64,000 nucleotides of DNA from Chrysaora quinquecirrha. Its lineage: Eukaryota; Cnidaria; Scyphozoa; Semaeostomeae; Pelagiidae. The translations under genes were made by a program, and so were the position numbers. This document shows positions 22,001 to 30,800 of the stretch, piece by piece. The DNA is taken from positions 2,778,332-2,842,331 of the forward strand of contig JACTAT010000045.1 in NCBI GenBank assembly GCA_014526335.1. The letters run 5' to 3'. Each line of letters opens with the position of its first letter. Within the stretch, counting starts at the first letter, position 1. A model generated the notes under the pieces. That model saw only the letters and a program-made list of their open reading frames with translations, ran no database searches and had not been told where the DNA came from.

Positions 22001-22199
22001 TAACGAGCATCATGATTTCCCCAGCGTCCCTGGCTCACTATTGCCCAAAGTGCGGGAAATAGCGCCCGAATACTACGACTGTCTTCCGTCGCATAATTCT
22101 TGGACCAAAGTGATTTTCGATTTCATCAATGACCCGAGTATTGGTTTGTACTCAAGAACCAAGCGTCAAGCACATGTTGACAAGCTGAAACGAGGCTAA
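13051..22199 (+). CDS. DEGS1: Sphingolipid delta-4 desaturase (dihydroceramide desaturase)
   Basis: The enzyme inserts the delta-4 double bond of dihydroceramide at the ER membrane, the last step of de novo ceramide synthesis. Two coding exons: 13051-13132 (donor A|GTGAGT) and 21307-22199 (acceptor TTTTAG). They join in frame through a split Arg codon to give 324 residues, almost the length of vertebrate DEGS1. Exon 1 encodes [20 protein letters not shown], the family N-terminus, with Gly2 in an N-myristoylation-like context. Exon 2 carries the three di-iron histidine boxes: HETAH (residues 89-93), HLDHH (about 128-132) and HNEHH (about 260), with hydrophobic segments between them. The 8.2-kb intron is filled with nested transposons. 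An upstream in-frame ATG at 21234 is intronic in this model but could serve a shorter transcript. Confidence 0.95.
13391..14759. mobile_element. TA-flanked TIR element in the DEGS1 intron
   Basis: Inverted ends GAGTCCCRTCGCCTTGAGTG at 13391 and 14759, each flanked by TA. GTTCCACTC motifs recur inside in both orientations (13825, 14540, 14735). It holds another element at 13854-14447. No transposase is visible. Confidence 0.8.
13854..14447. mobile_element. MITE with 9-bp target duplication, nested
   Basis: The target duplication GCACTGGTT occurs at 13845-13853 and 14448-14456. The inverted ends begin TAGACTTACCC and extend for about 140 bases, past ATCATGCCAGAAATATGATG and CTCTTGTGCAGGTCATG. 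A 9-bp duplication points to a Mutator-like origin. The interior (about 14000-14300) is AT-rich and non-coding. Confidence 0.85.
14760..17156. other. DEGS1 intron, no recognised feature
   Basis: AT-rich intronic sequence. Short open frames on both strands have no recognisable domains and no splice logic. I see no repeat with definable ends; 16430-16780 may be an old LTR-like fragment but its limits cannot be set. Confidence 0.5.
17185..17780 (+). repeat. Left-arm minisatellite CAGTACCGTGGGG
   Basis: Some 30 units of 14-22 bases, anchored on AGTACCGTGGGG with variable spacers (GATGTTC, AGGCATCCTG, GATATCATG). The same units appear inverted at 19215-19775. Confidence 0.9.
17905..18678 (-). pseudogene. 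Unrecognised ORF carried in the foldback core
   Basis: Two reverse frames, about 18678-18204 and 18207-17905, read as one protein if a shift near 18205 is allowed. The translation includes [39 protein letters not shown] and [20 protein letters not shown]. The composition is that of a real globular protein. I do not recognise a transposase motif; it may be captured host or cargo sequence. The first 30 or so residues of the longer open frame come from the adjacent MITE and are not part of it. Confidence 0.5.
18679..19053. mobile_element. TA-flanked MITE, AAGAAAC type, inside the foldback
   Basis: TA at 18677-18678 and 19054-19055. Ends CACGTTTTTTTTATAAGAAA / TTCTTATAAAAAAAACGTG. ACTTTCTTA words are repeated in both arms. 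It is inserted at the TA that ends the inner part of the foldback arm. Confidence 0.85.
19215..19775 (-). repeat. Right-arm minisatellite, inverted
   Basis: Inverted counterpart of 17185-17780 (CCCCACGGTACTGAACATC-type units). Long open frames here on both strands are products of the repeat. Confidence 0.9.
19888..20253. mobile_element. TA-flanked MITE, AAGAAACT type
   Basis: TA at 19886-19887 and 20254-20255. Ends CACTCATTTTTTTATAAG / CTTACAAAAAAAAGAGTG. Several AAGAAACTTTCAGTAC words in the left arm have inverted or direct partners on the right. Closely related to 32285-32634. Confidence 0.85.
20341..20700. mobile_element. TA-flanked MITE, AAGGAAC type
   Basis: TA at 20339-20340 and 20701-20702. 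Ends CACGTTTTTTTTTATAAGGA / GTTCCTTACAAAAAAACGTG. Words of AAGTTCCTTA with GCCTCGA. Closely related to 48455-48819 in the opposite orientation. Confidence 0.88.
20870..21240 (+). promoter_or_regulatory. CpG-richer block before DEGS1 exon 2, possible alternative promoter
   Basis: Relative to its surroundings this stretch is richer in CG (for example GTGCGAGCGCTCAAGCGACT and GACTGTCGCGGCAGTTGTCG). It is followed by ATG at 21234, whose frame reads straight through the intron 3' end into DEGS1 exon 2. This suggests, but does not show, a second start site. Confidence 0.3.
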
Positions 22200-22844
22200 A
22201 AAGCTGAAAAGAGACTAGCTATAATCTTTGAATTTTTAGTTTTGAAAAGTTCTGCTTAGTAAAAATAAATTTCTAAATTCTCTGCTGTTTTCCGTTGTCT
22301 TTTTGCGCATTGTAAATCAGATCTATTTGATTATGTTTGCGAGTTTTTGTGTGTTGACTAGGAAATCCCTTACTGTAATAACACATTTCATAATTTTCCT
22401 AATCTCTGATTAGTCACTTTACTTTGAAGCCTGTCAAATACCAACCAATCAGGTGACAGTATTTTATTTTTGTTTGTATGTGATTAGTTGCTCTAAGCTA
22501 TAAACCAAAGCAAATATTTTTTTCTTTTAAGTGATGTGAAGTATAAGTAACATTATTTAATTCGTATTCAAAAGAACCACGAAATAACGGACACATGTGG
22601 TGTGGGACCATTGCTATTGCCCACTGTAGAGGGATGTACACCGTATGGAGGTTTCATTTTCACGAAGAAATGACCATTACGATAAAAAATATTCGCCCGT
22701 TTTTGGAGGTGTCCTTTGTATAGTGGCGTCTACTGTATACGAGATATTTTCGCGCTAAAATCATTGTCACTTTGTTATCTTCCTACTAGCTTTCGTTAAG
22801 CAGAAAAGAACCTATTGTTACTAATGTCAGCCATAGGCTTTCTT

Positions 22845-23029
22845 AGGCCTGTTACATACGTCAAGCCGTGCTGTGCCGCTTCAACTAAAATTTAGTTCAA
22901 ATGTGGTACAGCTCGGTACGCCTCTATTTCATGAATAGCATGGTCAAACCGAGTGGGAATTGGCGTCATACGAGTCGCACAGTCGACATTGTTATTGACT
23001 TAGTACGGCTCGACGTATGAAACAGGCCT
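22845..23029. mobile_element. MITE with TAGGCCTGTT ends
   Basis: Inverted ends TTAGGCCTGTTACATACGTC and GACGTATGAAACAGGCCTAA bound a 185-base element downstream of DEGS1. The inner part repeats AGCCGT/CGGCTC in inverted orientation. The target duplication is unclear. Confidence 0.7.
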
Positions 23030-23536
23030 AACTAACGTGTGTTTGCAGATAGTTTGAATTTAGAATTATTTCTATCAATATAGATAGTTGGATATTCCAA
23101 TTTATAGATGTTCTGAATCTAAGTTATGAATGTTCTAATGAATTTCTCAGAATTAGCATAGTTCTCTTTAAGTTTGTTTTCTTTATGTTTATCTAATATA
23201 CAGTTTATTGGTAGTCATGTTTTGATGTGATGTTATAGTTGTTTTAGAAGGTTTTGGTACATCTTTTTAACGAATGGCCTCGGTAAGTTGTTTGAAAATC
23301 GTCCGGGCTAGATCTTTTCCACCCCAGAAATTTGTCCATGAACAATCCGTGATAACGCTTAAAATATTAATGGCCGCAACACTGAAATAACGATAATGTT
23401 CATTTGGCCTATCACATTATCTATATTCGTTTCATGGATCGAAAGATTCATTATGGTTTCATGAACTAAACTGATGAAACTTTTAGCTGTTCTGAATTAG
23501 GCTCGCAGCTCGGTGGACCACAGAAACTCGCCTGTA

Positions 23537-23784
23537 CACGTATTTTTTTTTATAAGAAACTAAAACATTAATCCAGTACTGAAAGTTTCTTAAAATTTTC
23601 AGATTTTGAGTACTGAAACTTTCTTTAGAGTTTCTTGAATATCCATATCCATAATTATTCCATCTTAATGATTGAGGTAAAAAGTTTTCTATGTAAATAT
23701 TTTCCAGTACTGGAGTTTCTGAAGTTTTTCGCCATTCGAGAGTCTGGGTTTCTTATAAAGAGTTTCTTATAAAAAAAATACGTG
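23537..23784. mobile_element. TA-flanked MITE, AAGAAACT type (short)
   Basis: TA at 23535-23536 and 23785-23786. Ends CACGTATTTTTTTTTATAAG / CTTATAAAAAAAATACGTG. Same family as 10521-10900 and 50449-50803, with a shortened centre. Confidence 0.88.
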
Positions 23785-23879
23785 TATGTTTTGCTGCTGG
23801 TGATCAGTCTGCGCTAAGAATCAACCACGATTCAGTCTCTGCGCAGGCTATAGAACCCAGAAATATATGTTTCTATTAG

Positions 23880-24103
23880 ACGGGGTTTTTTCCGCAACAA
23901 TCTAGCAAAGAGGGTAACCTAGGGTTTTTAAACTGAAATCTACTGCAGTAATCAGACTTGAAAAAGTTTGACTTTTTTGATTGACTTAATTAGGCCTAAT
24001 TAGGCATTAATTAAGGCTATTTCCGATGAAAATTTTAGAGGCTCATCTTGGAAAACCCAAGGTTACCCTCTTTGCTAGATTTTTGCGGAAAAAACCCTGT
24101 CTA
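23880..24103. mobile_element. MITE with GACRGGGTTTTTTCCGC ends
   Basis: Inverted ends GACGGGGTTTTTTCCGCAAC and TTGCGGAAAAAACCCTGTC, followed inside by TCTAGCAAAGAGGGTAACCT and its complement. TA flanks both sides. The centre has a TTAATTAGGC repeat. Confidence 0.8.
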
Positions 24104-24499
24104 TATTGTTTGGTGACGTTTAGCATGGTTTGTAATGTAACAATGTTTAGTTAAGTTGATTCTTATGTTTAGATGTGTTATTCAGTCTATTTACAGTAAT
24201 TTTTCAGTTGTCTTCCCTTGCATTAACTAGCAGATGTCTTAAAGTTATATATAGAATTAATTTTAAGCTATCAGTATTGATTTAGTCGTTTCGATAACGG
24301 AGTTGTCAAGTTGAAAAAACGTTTTATTTCAAGCAAATGAAAGTTTGATCTGAACAATTTTTTTGCGAATTCTGACATGAAACTGCTGTACAGAAGCTTC
24401 AAAATATTTAGCGACAGCCGCAACGAGGCTGGTTGACAATTTTGACGCTAATCAAGTCAATACCCCATGCATTTTTGGTTCGGAATCACATCATATACA

Positions 24500-24690
24500 G
24501 TTGAAATCCACTACACTGCCCGCTATCTCGAACATTCGATATCTCGAACGATTTTCCATTTCCCCTCATTTTGGTAGAAGGGTTTGTATTTAAAATTCAT
24601 CCGCTATCTCGAATGCTCATTATCTCGAACATTCGCTGTGTCGAACCATTTTCGATTTCCTTTGGAGGAAACGGTGCTCTTTATCTCGAA
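24500..24690. repeat. TATCTCGAAC-word repeat
   Basis: The word TATCTCGAAC or close variants occurs at least five times in 190 bases, separated by CATTTCCCC/GATTTCC spacers. It probably represents a decayed terminal segment of a DNA transposon. No clear opposite end was found. Confidence 0.5.
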
Positions 24691-25085
24691 CTTTACCAAA
24701 TTTTCTGCTGAACTAGATAAAATGACAGGTTGAATATGCTTATAAGTTCGTCTAGCGGGAATGGCAGCAGCTAAGTGATATGCTTCCCATGAAGACAGTA
24801 GATGATGCTCAGAAACCACGATGGATTGCCAGTGTCAGAGTCTTACCATGCTGCTATCAGAAGAAAAAGCTTGATCGATGATAATTTGTTCACAGAGAAA
24901 TACCTTGGGTACTAGAGCCATGTTACCTCTCAATAATAACAAAACCTAAAAAAGAAGAAAAGAAAGAGCAAGATCGCACAGAGATGTGCCTGCATCATCA
25001 TTACCTCAAGGCCCTTAAGTTCGACGATAGTAGGGATGAAACAAATCCATGAAAGCAGAACATACCTTAAAAGAAAGCGTGTATA

Positions 25086-25462
25086 CACTTTTTTTTATAA
25101 GGAACCAACATGTAGAAGGCCCGAAAATTTAAAGAACTTATACTACTAAGGAGAAAATCATTAAGGAACTTTTGAATGTTCAATACTTTCATCACTGCAA
25201 ATAACCGAGAACTAGAAAGCCAATTCCATTCATTTGCAGTCGAAAATCACATAAATTGTACGTCAAGCATGTATCCAATGTTTCTTTGAGTAGTCTCGAG
25301 CTTTGCTCACATGCTAATGTCTCTCTTTTATTGTTAAGATCACTGTATGTGCAGTTAAAGGAACTTTTGGAACTACGATGGCCTCAAAAGAGGCCCAAAA
25401 ATAAGGAACTTTAAGAACTAGGCCTTGAGGTAGGTTCCTTAAACTGCCTTATAAAAAAGCAT
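25086..25462. mobile_element. TA-flanked MITE, AAGGAACT type
   Basis: TA at 25084-25085 and 25463-25464. Left end CACTTTTTTTTATAAGGAAC, right end GCCTTATAAAAAAGCATG. AAGGAACTTTTG words in the arms with internal unique sequence. Confidence 0.78.
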
Positions 25463-25984
25463 GTAATCTTTTTAAAGCCCGCTTGCAGAAAGAACCCTAT
25501 TTGGCGTTGAAAAACTGGGATGCAAGAAGACTGTTATCTAAATTTAGATGCAGCGATCATTGTCAAATGTTACATATTTACAGATGTCTATTTTCAATCA
25601 TTACACATAATTTCACATTTAAGAAGATAACATTTCTGACACGCAAGACTTCTGGGTAGCTACATGTTTTTCTATTTGAGAAAGACCTTTACATAACAAG
25701 CTCCAACAATTAAGAAATTAAGCAAGCTTAGGGCGTATTCTTTTGGGTTTAAAAAAATAAAAATCTGCTGAAAATCATTGAATTGGCAAGGTTCGAAAAG
25801 GGGAGAACTAAAAGCAAAAACAATGAGAATTTTGAAGACGGCATGAACGACAGCTAAAAGCGAGATTCTCTGCGAAACAGCGATATCTTCCGAGTTCCGA
25901 GCTTCGAATACAGAAGATTTCGAAGCCGGTGAATTTTCTGCCTTTCGCTAAAGATGCCAAAAAAAAGAATAGGGGAAGGTGGTT

Positions 25985-26152
25985 AAGGTGAAATGGTGTT
26001 TTAGCGCCAGTCGCTAGGATCTCAGGAGTCGGCTGACTAATCGAGACCTCGACCTTGTCTGTGACGATACCGTGGCTAGGCTCGAACCCTAACCATACTG
26101 AGCTTCTGACACCACGAGTCAGCTGGATTACACCACGACGCCACAGCACCTT
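25985..26152 (-). repeat. tRNA-related SINE, copy 1
   Basis: Reverse strand: GGTGCTGTGGCGTCGTGGTG (A-box-like) and, about 60 bases on, GGTTCGAGCC (B box, internal pol III promoter). The tail GATCCTAGCGACTGGCGC is shared with the copy at 26641-26812. It accounts for the 135-codon open frame on this strand. Confidence 0.75.
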
Positions 26153-26384
26153 CAAGAATAGGTTTCCAAGTCGGCGAGAGCCCCCGAAAAACAGCAGAGT
26201 CGCAAAATGATACAAAAAAATACGCCCTTAATACTGCATACATTGCCGGTTACAGAACTCTTTGCTACCATGCGGCGTTACCATTTCACTTCTTTCAAAT
26301 GTGGCCTCTTATGTCAATTAATGTCTTACAGTATTCTTTAATTCTACATTACATACTAAATTCTGACGCGTATGATTCTAAATA

Positions 26385-26984
26385 TCAAATTTTAATAGAA
26401 AAGGATGAGCCACAAGAACATCCTTTATCAGCGTTTGGGTTCTTTTTAACAATAAACCCAGATTTAATCATTTCAACTTCATAGTCTATTGATGATCCAT
26501 CTACTAATTGCAATGATTCTTCATCAACCACTACCCTTGCTTTGCCTTCACCAAAAACCCTGCAAAGAAAAAAATGCCAGTCAATTATCTGGGTGACTGA
26601 GAGCAGACGGCAAAGGGGGAAGTTGCCTAGGGTCTCAGAGAAGGTGCTGTGGCATTTTAGTGTAATCCAGCTGAGTTGTGGTGCCAGAAGCTCAATGTGG
26701 TCAGGGTTTGAGCCAGCCCAGCCACAGTAGCATCACAGCCAAGCCAGGGTTGAGGTCTTCAAAACATGTACTACTAAAACACAAACTACTGAGATCCTAG
26801 CGACTGGCGCTTCAACAATACTGTCTTGTTCATACGTAGAGGCTGTTGAGGCATTTGAGCTGTCATACCTGTCATCTTCTTCAAGCTGATTGTCAATTTG
26901 AAATTTATATTGAAATCCAGAGCATCCACCACCTTCTATCAATATTCTGAGGAACTCCCCCTTTTCTAGAATCTTTTCAAGTTG
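26385..26984 (-). CDS. ISCA2: Iron-sulfur cluster assembly 2 homologue, C-terminal exons
   Basis: A-type carrier of mitochondrial [4Fe-4S] cluster assembly. Two exons are visible: 26984-26869 (acceptor TTGTAG, donor ACAG|GTATGA) and 26559-26385 (acceptor TTGCAG, stop TGA). They join in frame through a split Arg codon. The translation has EGGGCSGFQYKF (first conserved Cys) and ends in NADKGCSCGSSFSIKI, with the CSC pair at the normal place, so the three cluster-binding cysteines are present. The first visible residue is QLEKILEKGEF. The mitochondrial presequence and N-terminal 40-60 residues should lie upstream, in or near the assembly gap. A SINE sits in the intron. Confidence 0.93.
26641..26812 (+). 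repeat. tRNA-related SINE, copy 2, in the ISCA2 intron
   Basis: Forward strand: GGTGCTGTGGCATTTTAGTG, then GGTTTGAGCC (B box with one change), ending in GATCCTAGCGACTGGCGCTT. Diverged from copy 1 but the same family. Confidence 0.7.
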
Positions 26985-27100
26985 CTACAAGTTAGAAATG
27001 AATCAACATTACACAAATTCATAAAGATAATTCAATACTTTAGAATGTTCATTCGAAGATTTCATACAATGATAAGGCAATTTTATTTTGTTGGCAGAAA

Positions 27101-27600
27101 NNNNNNNNNNNNNNNNNNNNNNNNNNNNNNNNNNNNNNNNNNNNNNNNNNNNNNNNNNNNNNNNNNNNNNNNNNNNNNNNNNNNNNNNNNNNNNNNNNNN
27201 NNNNNNNNNNNNNNNNNNNNNNNNNNNNNNNNNNNNNNNNNNNNNNNNNNNNNNNNNNNNNNNNNNNNNNNNNNNNNNNNNNNNNNNNNNNNNNNNNNNN
27301 NNNNNNNNNNNNNNNNNNNNNNNNNNNNNNNNNNNNNNNNNNNNNNNNNNNNNNNNNNNNNNNNNNNNNNNNNNNNNNNNNNNNNNNNNNNNNNNNNNNN
27401 NNNNNNNNNNNNNNNNNNNNNNNNNNNNNNNNNNNNNNNNNNNNNNNNNNNNNNNNNNNNNNNNNNNNNNNNNNNNNNNNNNNNNNNNNNNNNNNNNNNN
27501 NNNNNNNNNNNNNNNNNNNNNNNNNNNNNNNNNNNNNNNNNNNNNNNNNNNNNNNNNNNNNNNNNNNNNNNNNNNNNNNNNNNNNNNNNNNNNNNNNNNN
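27101..27600. other. Assembly gap, 500 N
   Basis: Exactly 500 unknown bases, a round number suggesting a placeholder and not a measured length. The last exons of ITPK and the first of ISCA2 are missing on its two sides. Open frames called across it are artefacts. Confidence 0.98.
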
Positions 27601-27861
27601 TGGAAAGGCGGTGATCAAACATTGCTTGACAAGGAAAATGAGCAAATTGTGTGGCGTGATGTTTTGAAAAATTCCAAAAACATGTTTTGCCTTATGAGCG
27701 ATGTTATTGGACGTGATAAAACTGTCAAACATTTTGCTTGACAAGCAAATTTCAAATGTTTATCAAACAACGTTTGCTCGTTTTGCCTTAGGCTTTCAAC
27801 AGTATAATCAGAGCCTGCTGCAAAATGGAAGATGTTAATGTCTTAAATCATTTTTTCGAAC

Positions 27862-30800
27862 CTTAATTCCTTCAATTCTAAACCCGAGTGTAGCTGTTGA
27901 GCTTAACTGTTCCCTCCATTGCATATATCTTGGTTTCGTTATTGCTTTTTGCGCTTTTTCTTCATCTGTAGGCTCATTTTCGTCTACTGTAACCATTTTC
28001 TCGTACAGATCCTGGAAAAACAAAAATTCAATACACAATATGAACCAAATTTAAGCCTGGTTTTCATCAAACTCGTGATCTCCAATGAAAACTGATCGCT
28101 AATAACGCCCTAGCCAAACGATCAAAAGTTGTTGCTCAAAAAATTAAGATTTGTTTTGAAAGCAATGATTGACCGTTTGGACACGTCGAAAACATTGTTG
28201 GCAAACATAAATAAGCTTAATTTGGTGTGCAATGTTTATGAAATACACGTATACTTATATAAGAAACTAAAAAATGACCCAGTACTGAAAGTTACGTAAA
28301 TTTCCAGACTTTCAGTACTGAAAGTTTCTTAAGAGTTTCTTGAATATCCATATTGGCAACATAATCATTCCGGATGTTGCAAACTCATTCATCGATCGTA
28401 TATGAATGCATATGGCTTTCGTGTTTGTCTGTTTGTCAAGAAATGTTTTATTCCAGACGAAACACAGAAAACAAAGGAATATTTTTCGCCGTCAAAGGTA
28501 AAGAGTTTCCTAGGTAAAAAATTTCCAGTTCCGAAAATTTTCAAAAATTTTTGGCTATTTCAGAGTCTGCTCAACTGCTTCTTGTAGTGCGAGAGCCTCC
28601 GCTGCTAACAGACTTTTAACAACTCGTTTGACTTTCTTGGAAGTCCACACCAGTAGAGGTTCATTTCCATTTTCTCCTTTGATAGAGATTATGAAGCCTC
28701 CTTGTGATTTGTAGTCGGCCAAATTAGCATGCATGATTTGCCAATGACTTAGGGGGTTGAGGTCAAATACAACGAGAGAGAATTTTGTCTCTTAACTCTT
28801 GTCCAGGATTGTAGTCATATCATATTGTATAATACAAACTTTTTAATTTGCAGGCGGGTTTCACATACAGAAAAGGCTTCCCTCTTCAAGAAGTAAAGTT
28901 CAGATAGAATAGGGACAAAAAATCAGAAAAACAAACCTTCCGAAGTTTTGGTTGTTTTCCTGATAAGCCAAGTTCCGCTTCCAAGTATGTCCTTGAAAAC
29001 AAGAGATTTCAAAAGATTTAAACCACTTTTTAGTTATTTCAAAATCGGAATGGTAGAATCCCAAGAGGGTGGAACTGAATTTGACAATAATCATAGGCAA
29101 ACAAAAAGACAGTTAAATTTACTGACCTAGTACCCATTTTGCAGTCCATAACAGATGGTGAATCGAAGTCTGCAAGCAAATCTTGCATTTCTGTGTAAAC
29201 TGTGACGACATGGGGTTAAGATCAAATAACCAATGCCCATGGGGCTACTAAATAGTAAACTGTAGGAATAGGGTTTGAAAGCGAAGGTGAAATGGTGTAT
29301 TCAGCTTCAATGCACGCATTTTTTATAAGCAACTTCGCTCTGGCCTAGTTAAAAAGTTGCTTATTTTGGACCTCTTATGGTCACTTTTAGTAGCAAAAGT
29401 TGCTTAGTAGTTGCATAATTTTAGCTGTATATTTTTGCCCTAAGAATAATAGTAGGAACAGTACATATAGATGATAGAAAAGATTTGGAGTTATTTTATA
29501 GCTTTAATGCTAGGTTTTTTTCTTGTGTTACTATACGCTTTGCGTAAAGGTTTAGGCCTTCTACATCTTAGTTGCTTATAAGCGGTTGCTTATAAAAAAA
29601 ACTGTGTGTAGACCTTTTCGATTAGGCTGCCAGGATTAAAATTTTTCAAAACTTCAAGATGACGAGTTCTCGATGCTAAAAATGTGCAAAGCTCCTAAAA
29701 CCTTGGCGCAAAGTTTCATGGTCATAGCTATATCGCTATTGATTTTATGAGCCTTTAAGGTTCCCGGTTCTATAAGAGCTTTGACGCATAAAAATGACTG
29801 GGGATGAAACTTTCCACCCTGACTTGTCAAAGCCCTTATAAAATCGTAAAATTTGAACGCTCATAAAATAAATAATACGAGCGCTAGGATAGTGAAACTT
29901 TGCACCTAGACTAAATTTTGGCTGCTCATTACGAATTTGGTATCGAAAACTCTGTATCTCACAACAGAGGTTTCCGCAAAAGATGGCCGCGTTTCTGTCA
30001 ACCCTTGTTTTTCATAAGGTTTATGAAGGAATTCTGGGAATAATTTCCTTAGCTACAAATTCAACGCCTGCAGCTATGTAAAATACGTAACTAAGGAAAT
30101 TATTCCCAGAATTCCTTTAAAAAATCCTTAATGAAAACAGTAGGCAAAAACGGCCATCTTTTGCAGAAGCGTCTATTGTGAAAATTTCCATAATCTCAGC
30201 CTTCTGTCCAAAAGGTCTATGGCTAAGATCTCAGAAGTGAACTAACAAAGCCTTGGCCCTGGTTGTGCTGCTACCCCGGCTCAGGCTCTAACCCCTGGAT
30301 TAAACCACAAAGCTCATAGCACCTTCATTATTATTGTACATGTTATTGGTTTCAAAATTGTCTATAGTTGGGCTGTAGCAATTGAATTTAGAATTTTGCA
30401 AGAATCTGTCAAAATCTTTGCTTCAAAAAAATCAATTTTTAAAATAAATGCCAAGAGCTTTTAAATGGTCATTTATGATAGGCTTAATTCATGTTTCTGC
30501 ATTACAAGCATCAGCTGTATGACATTGGAAAAATCAACATTTGCATAATTTCGGAAAATAATGGGAAAAGGATACAACTACCGTCACTTTCTATCTGCCC
30601 TTTATATTCAGGCACATATGGCCTAAGAACGTCATTCATTAGTTTGGTTAGGCATTCCACTTCAGTACACGCAGCTTTCTTCAGAATTGTCCCCTTTTCT
30701 CCAGCTTTGAATGCACCTTAGACAAAGAAGATTAACCAAGATTAAACAAAGTTATAACAACAAATAAGATCCATGTTACTACAAAGATTATCTCTATAGT

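Noticed and set aside
25985..26152. A true tRNA gene
   Set aside because: It has pol III A- and B-box-like motifs, but no cloverleaf that I can fold, and there are diverged copies nearby, so it is a SINE.
25808..26215. 135-codon reverse open frame
   Set aside because: Overlaps a tRNA-related SINE; no protein features.
26982..27744. Open frames of unknown residues across the N run
   Set aside because: They consist almost wholly of the 500-N gap and carry no information.
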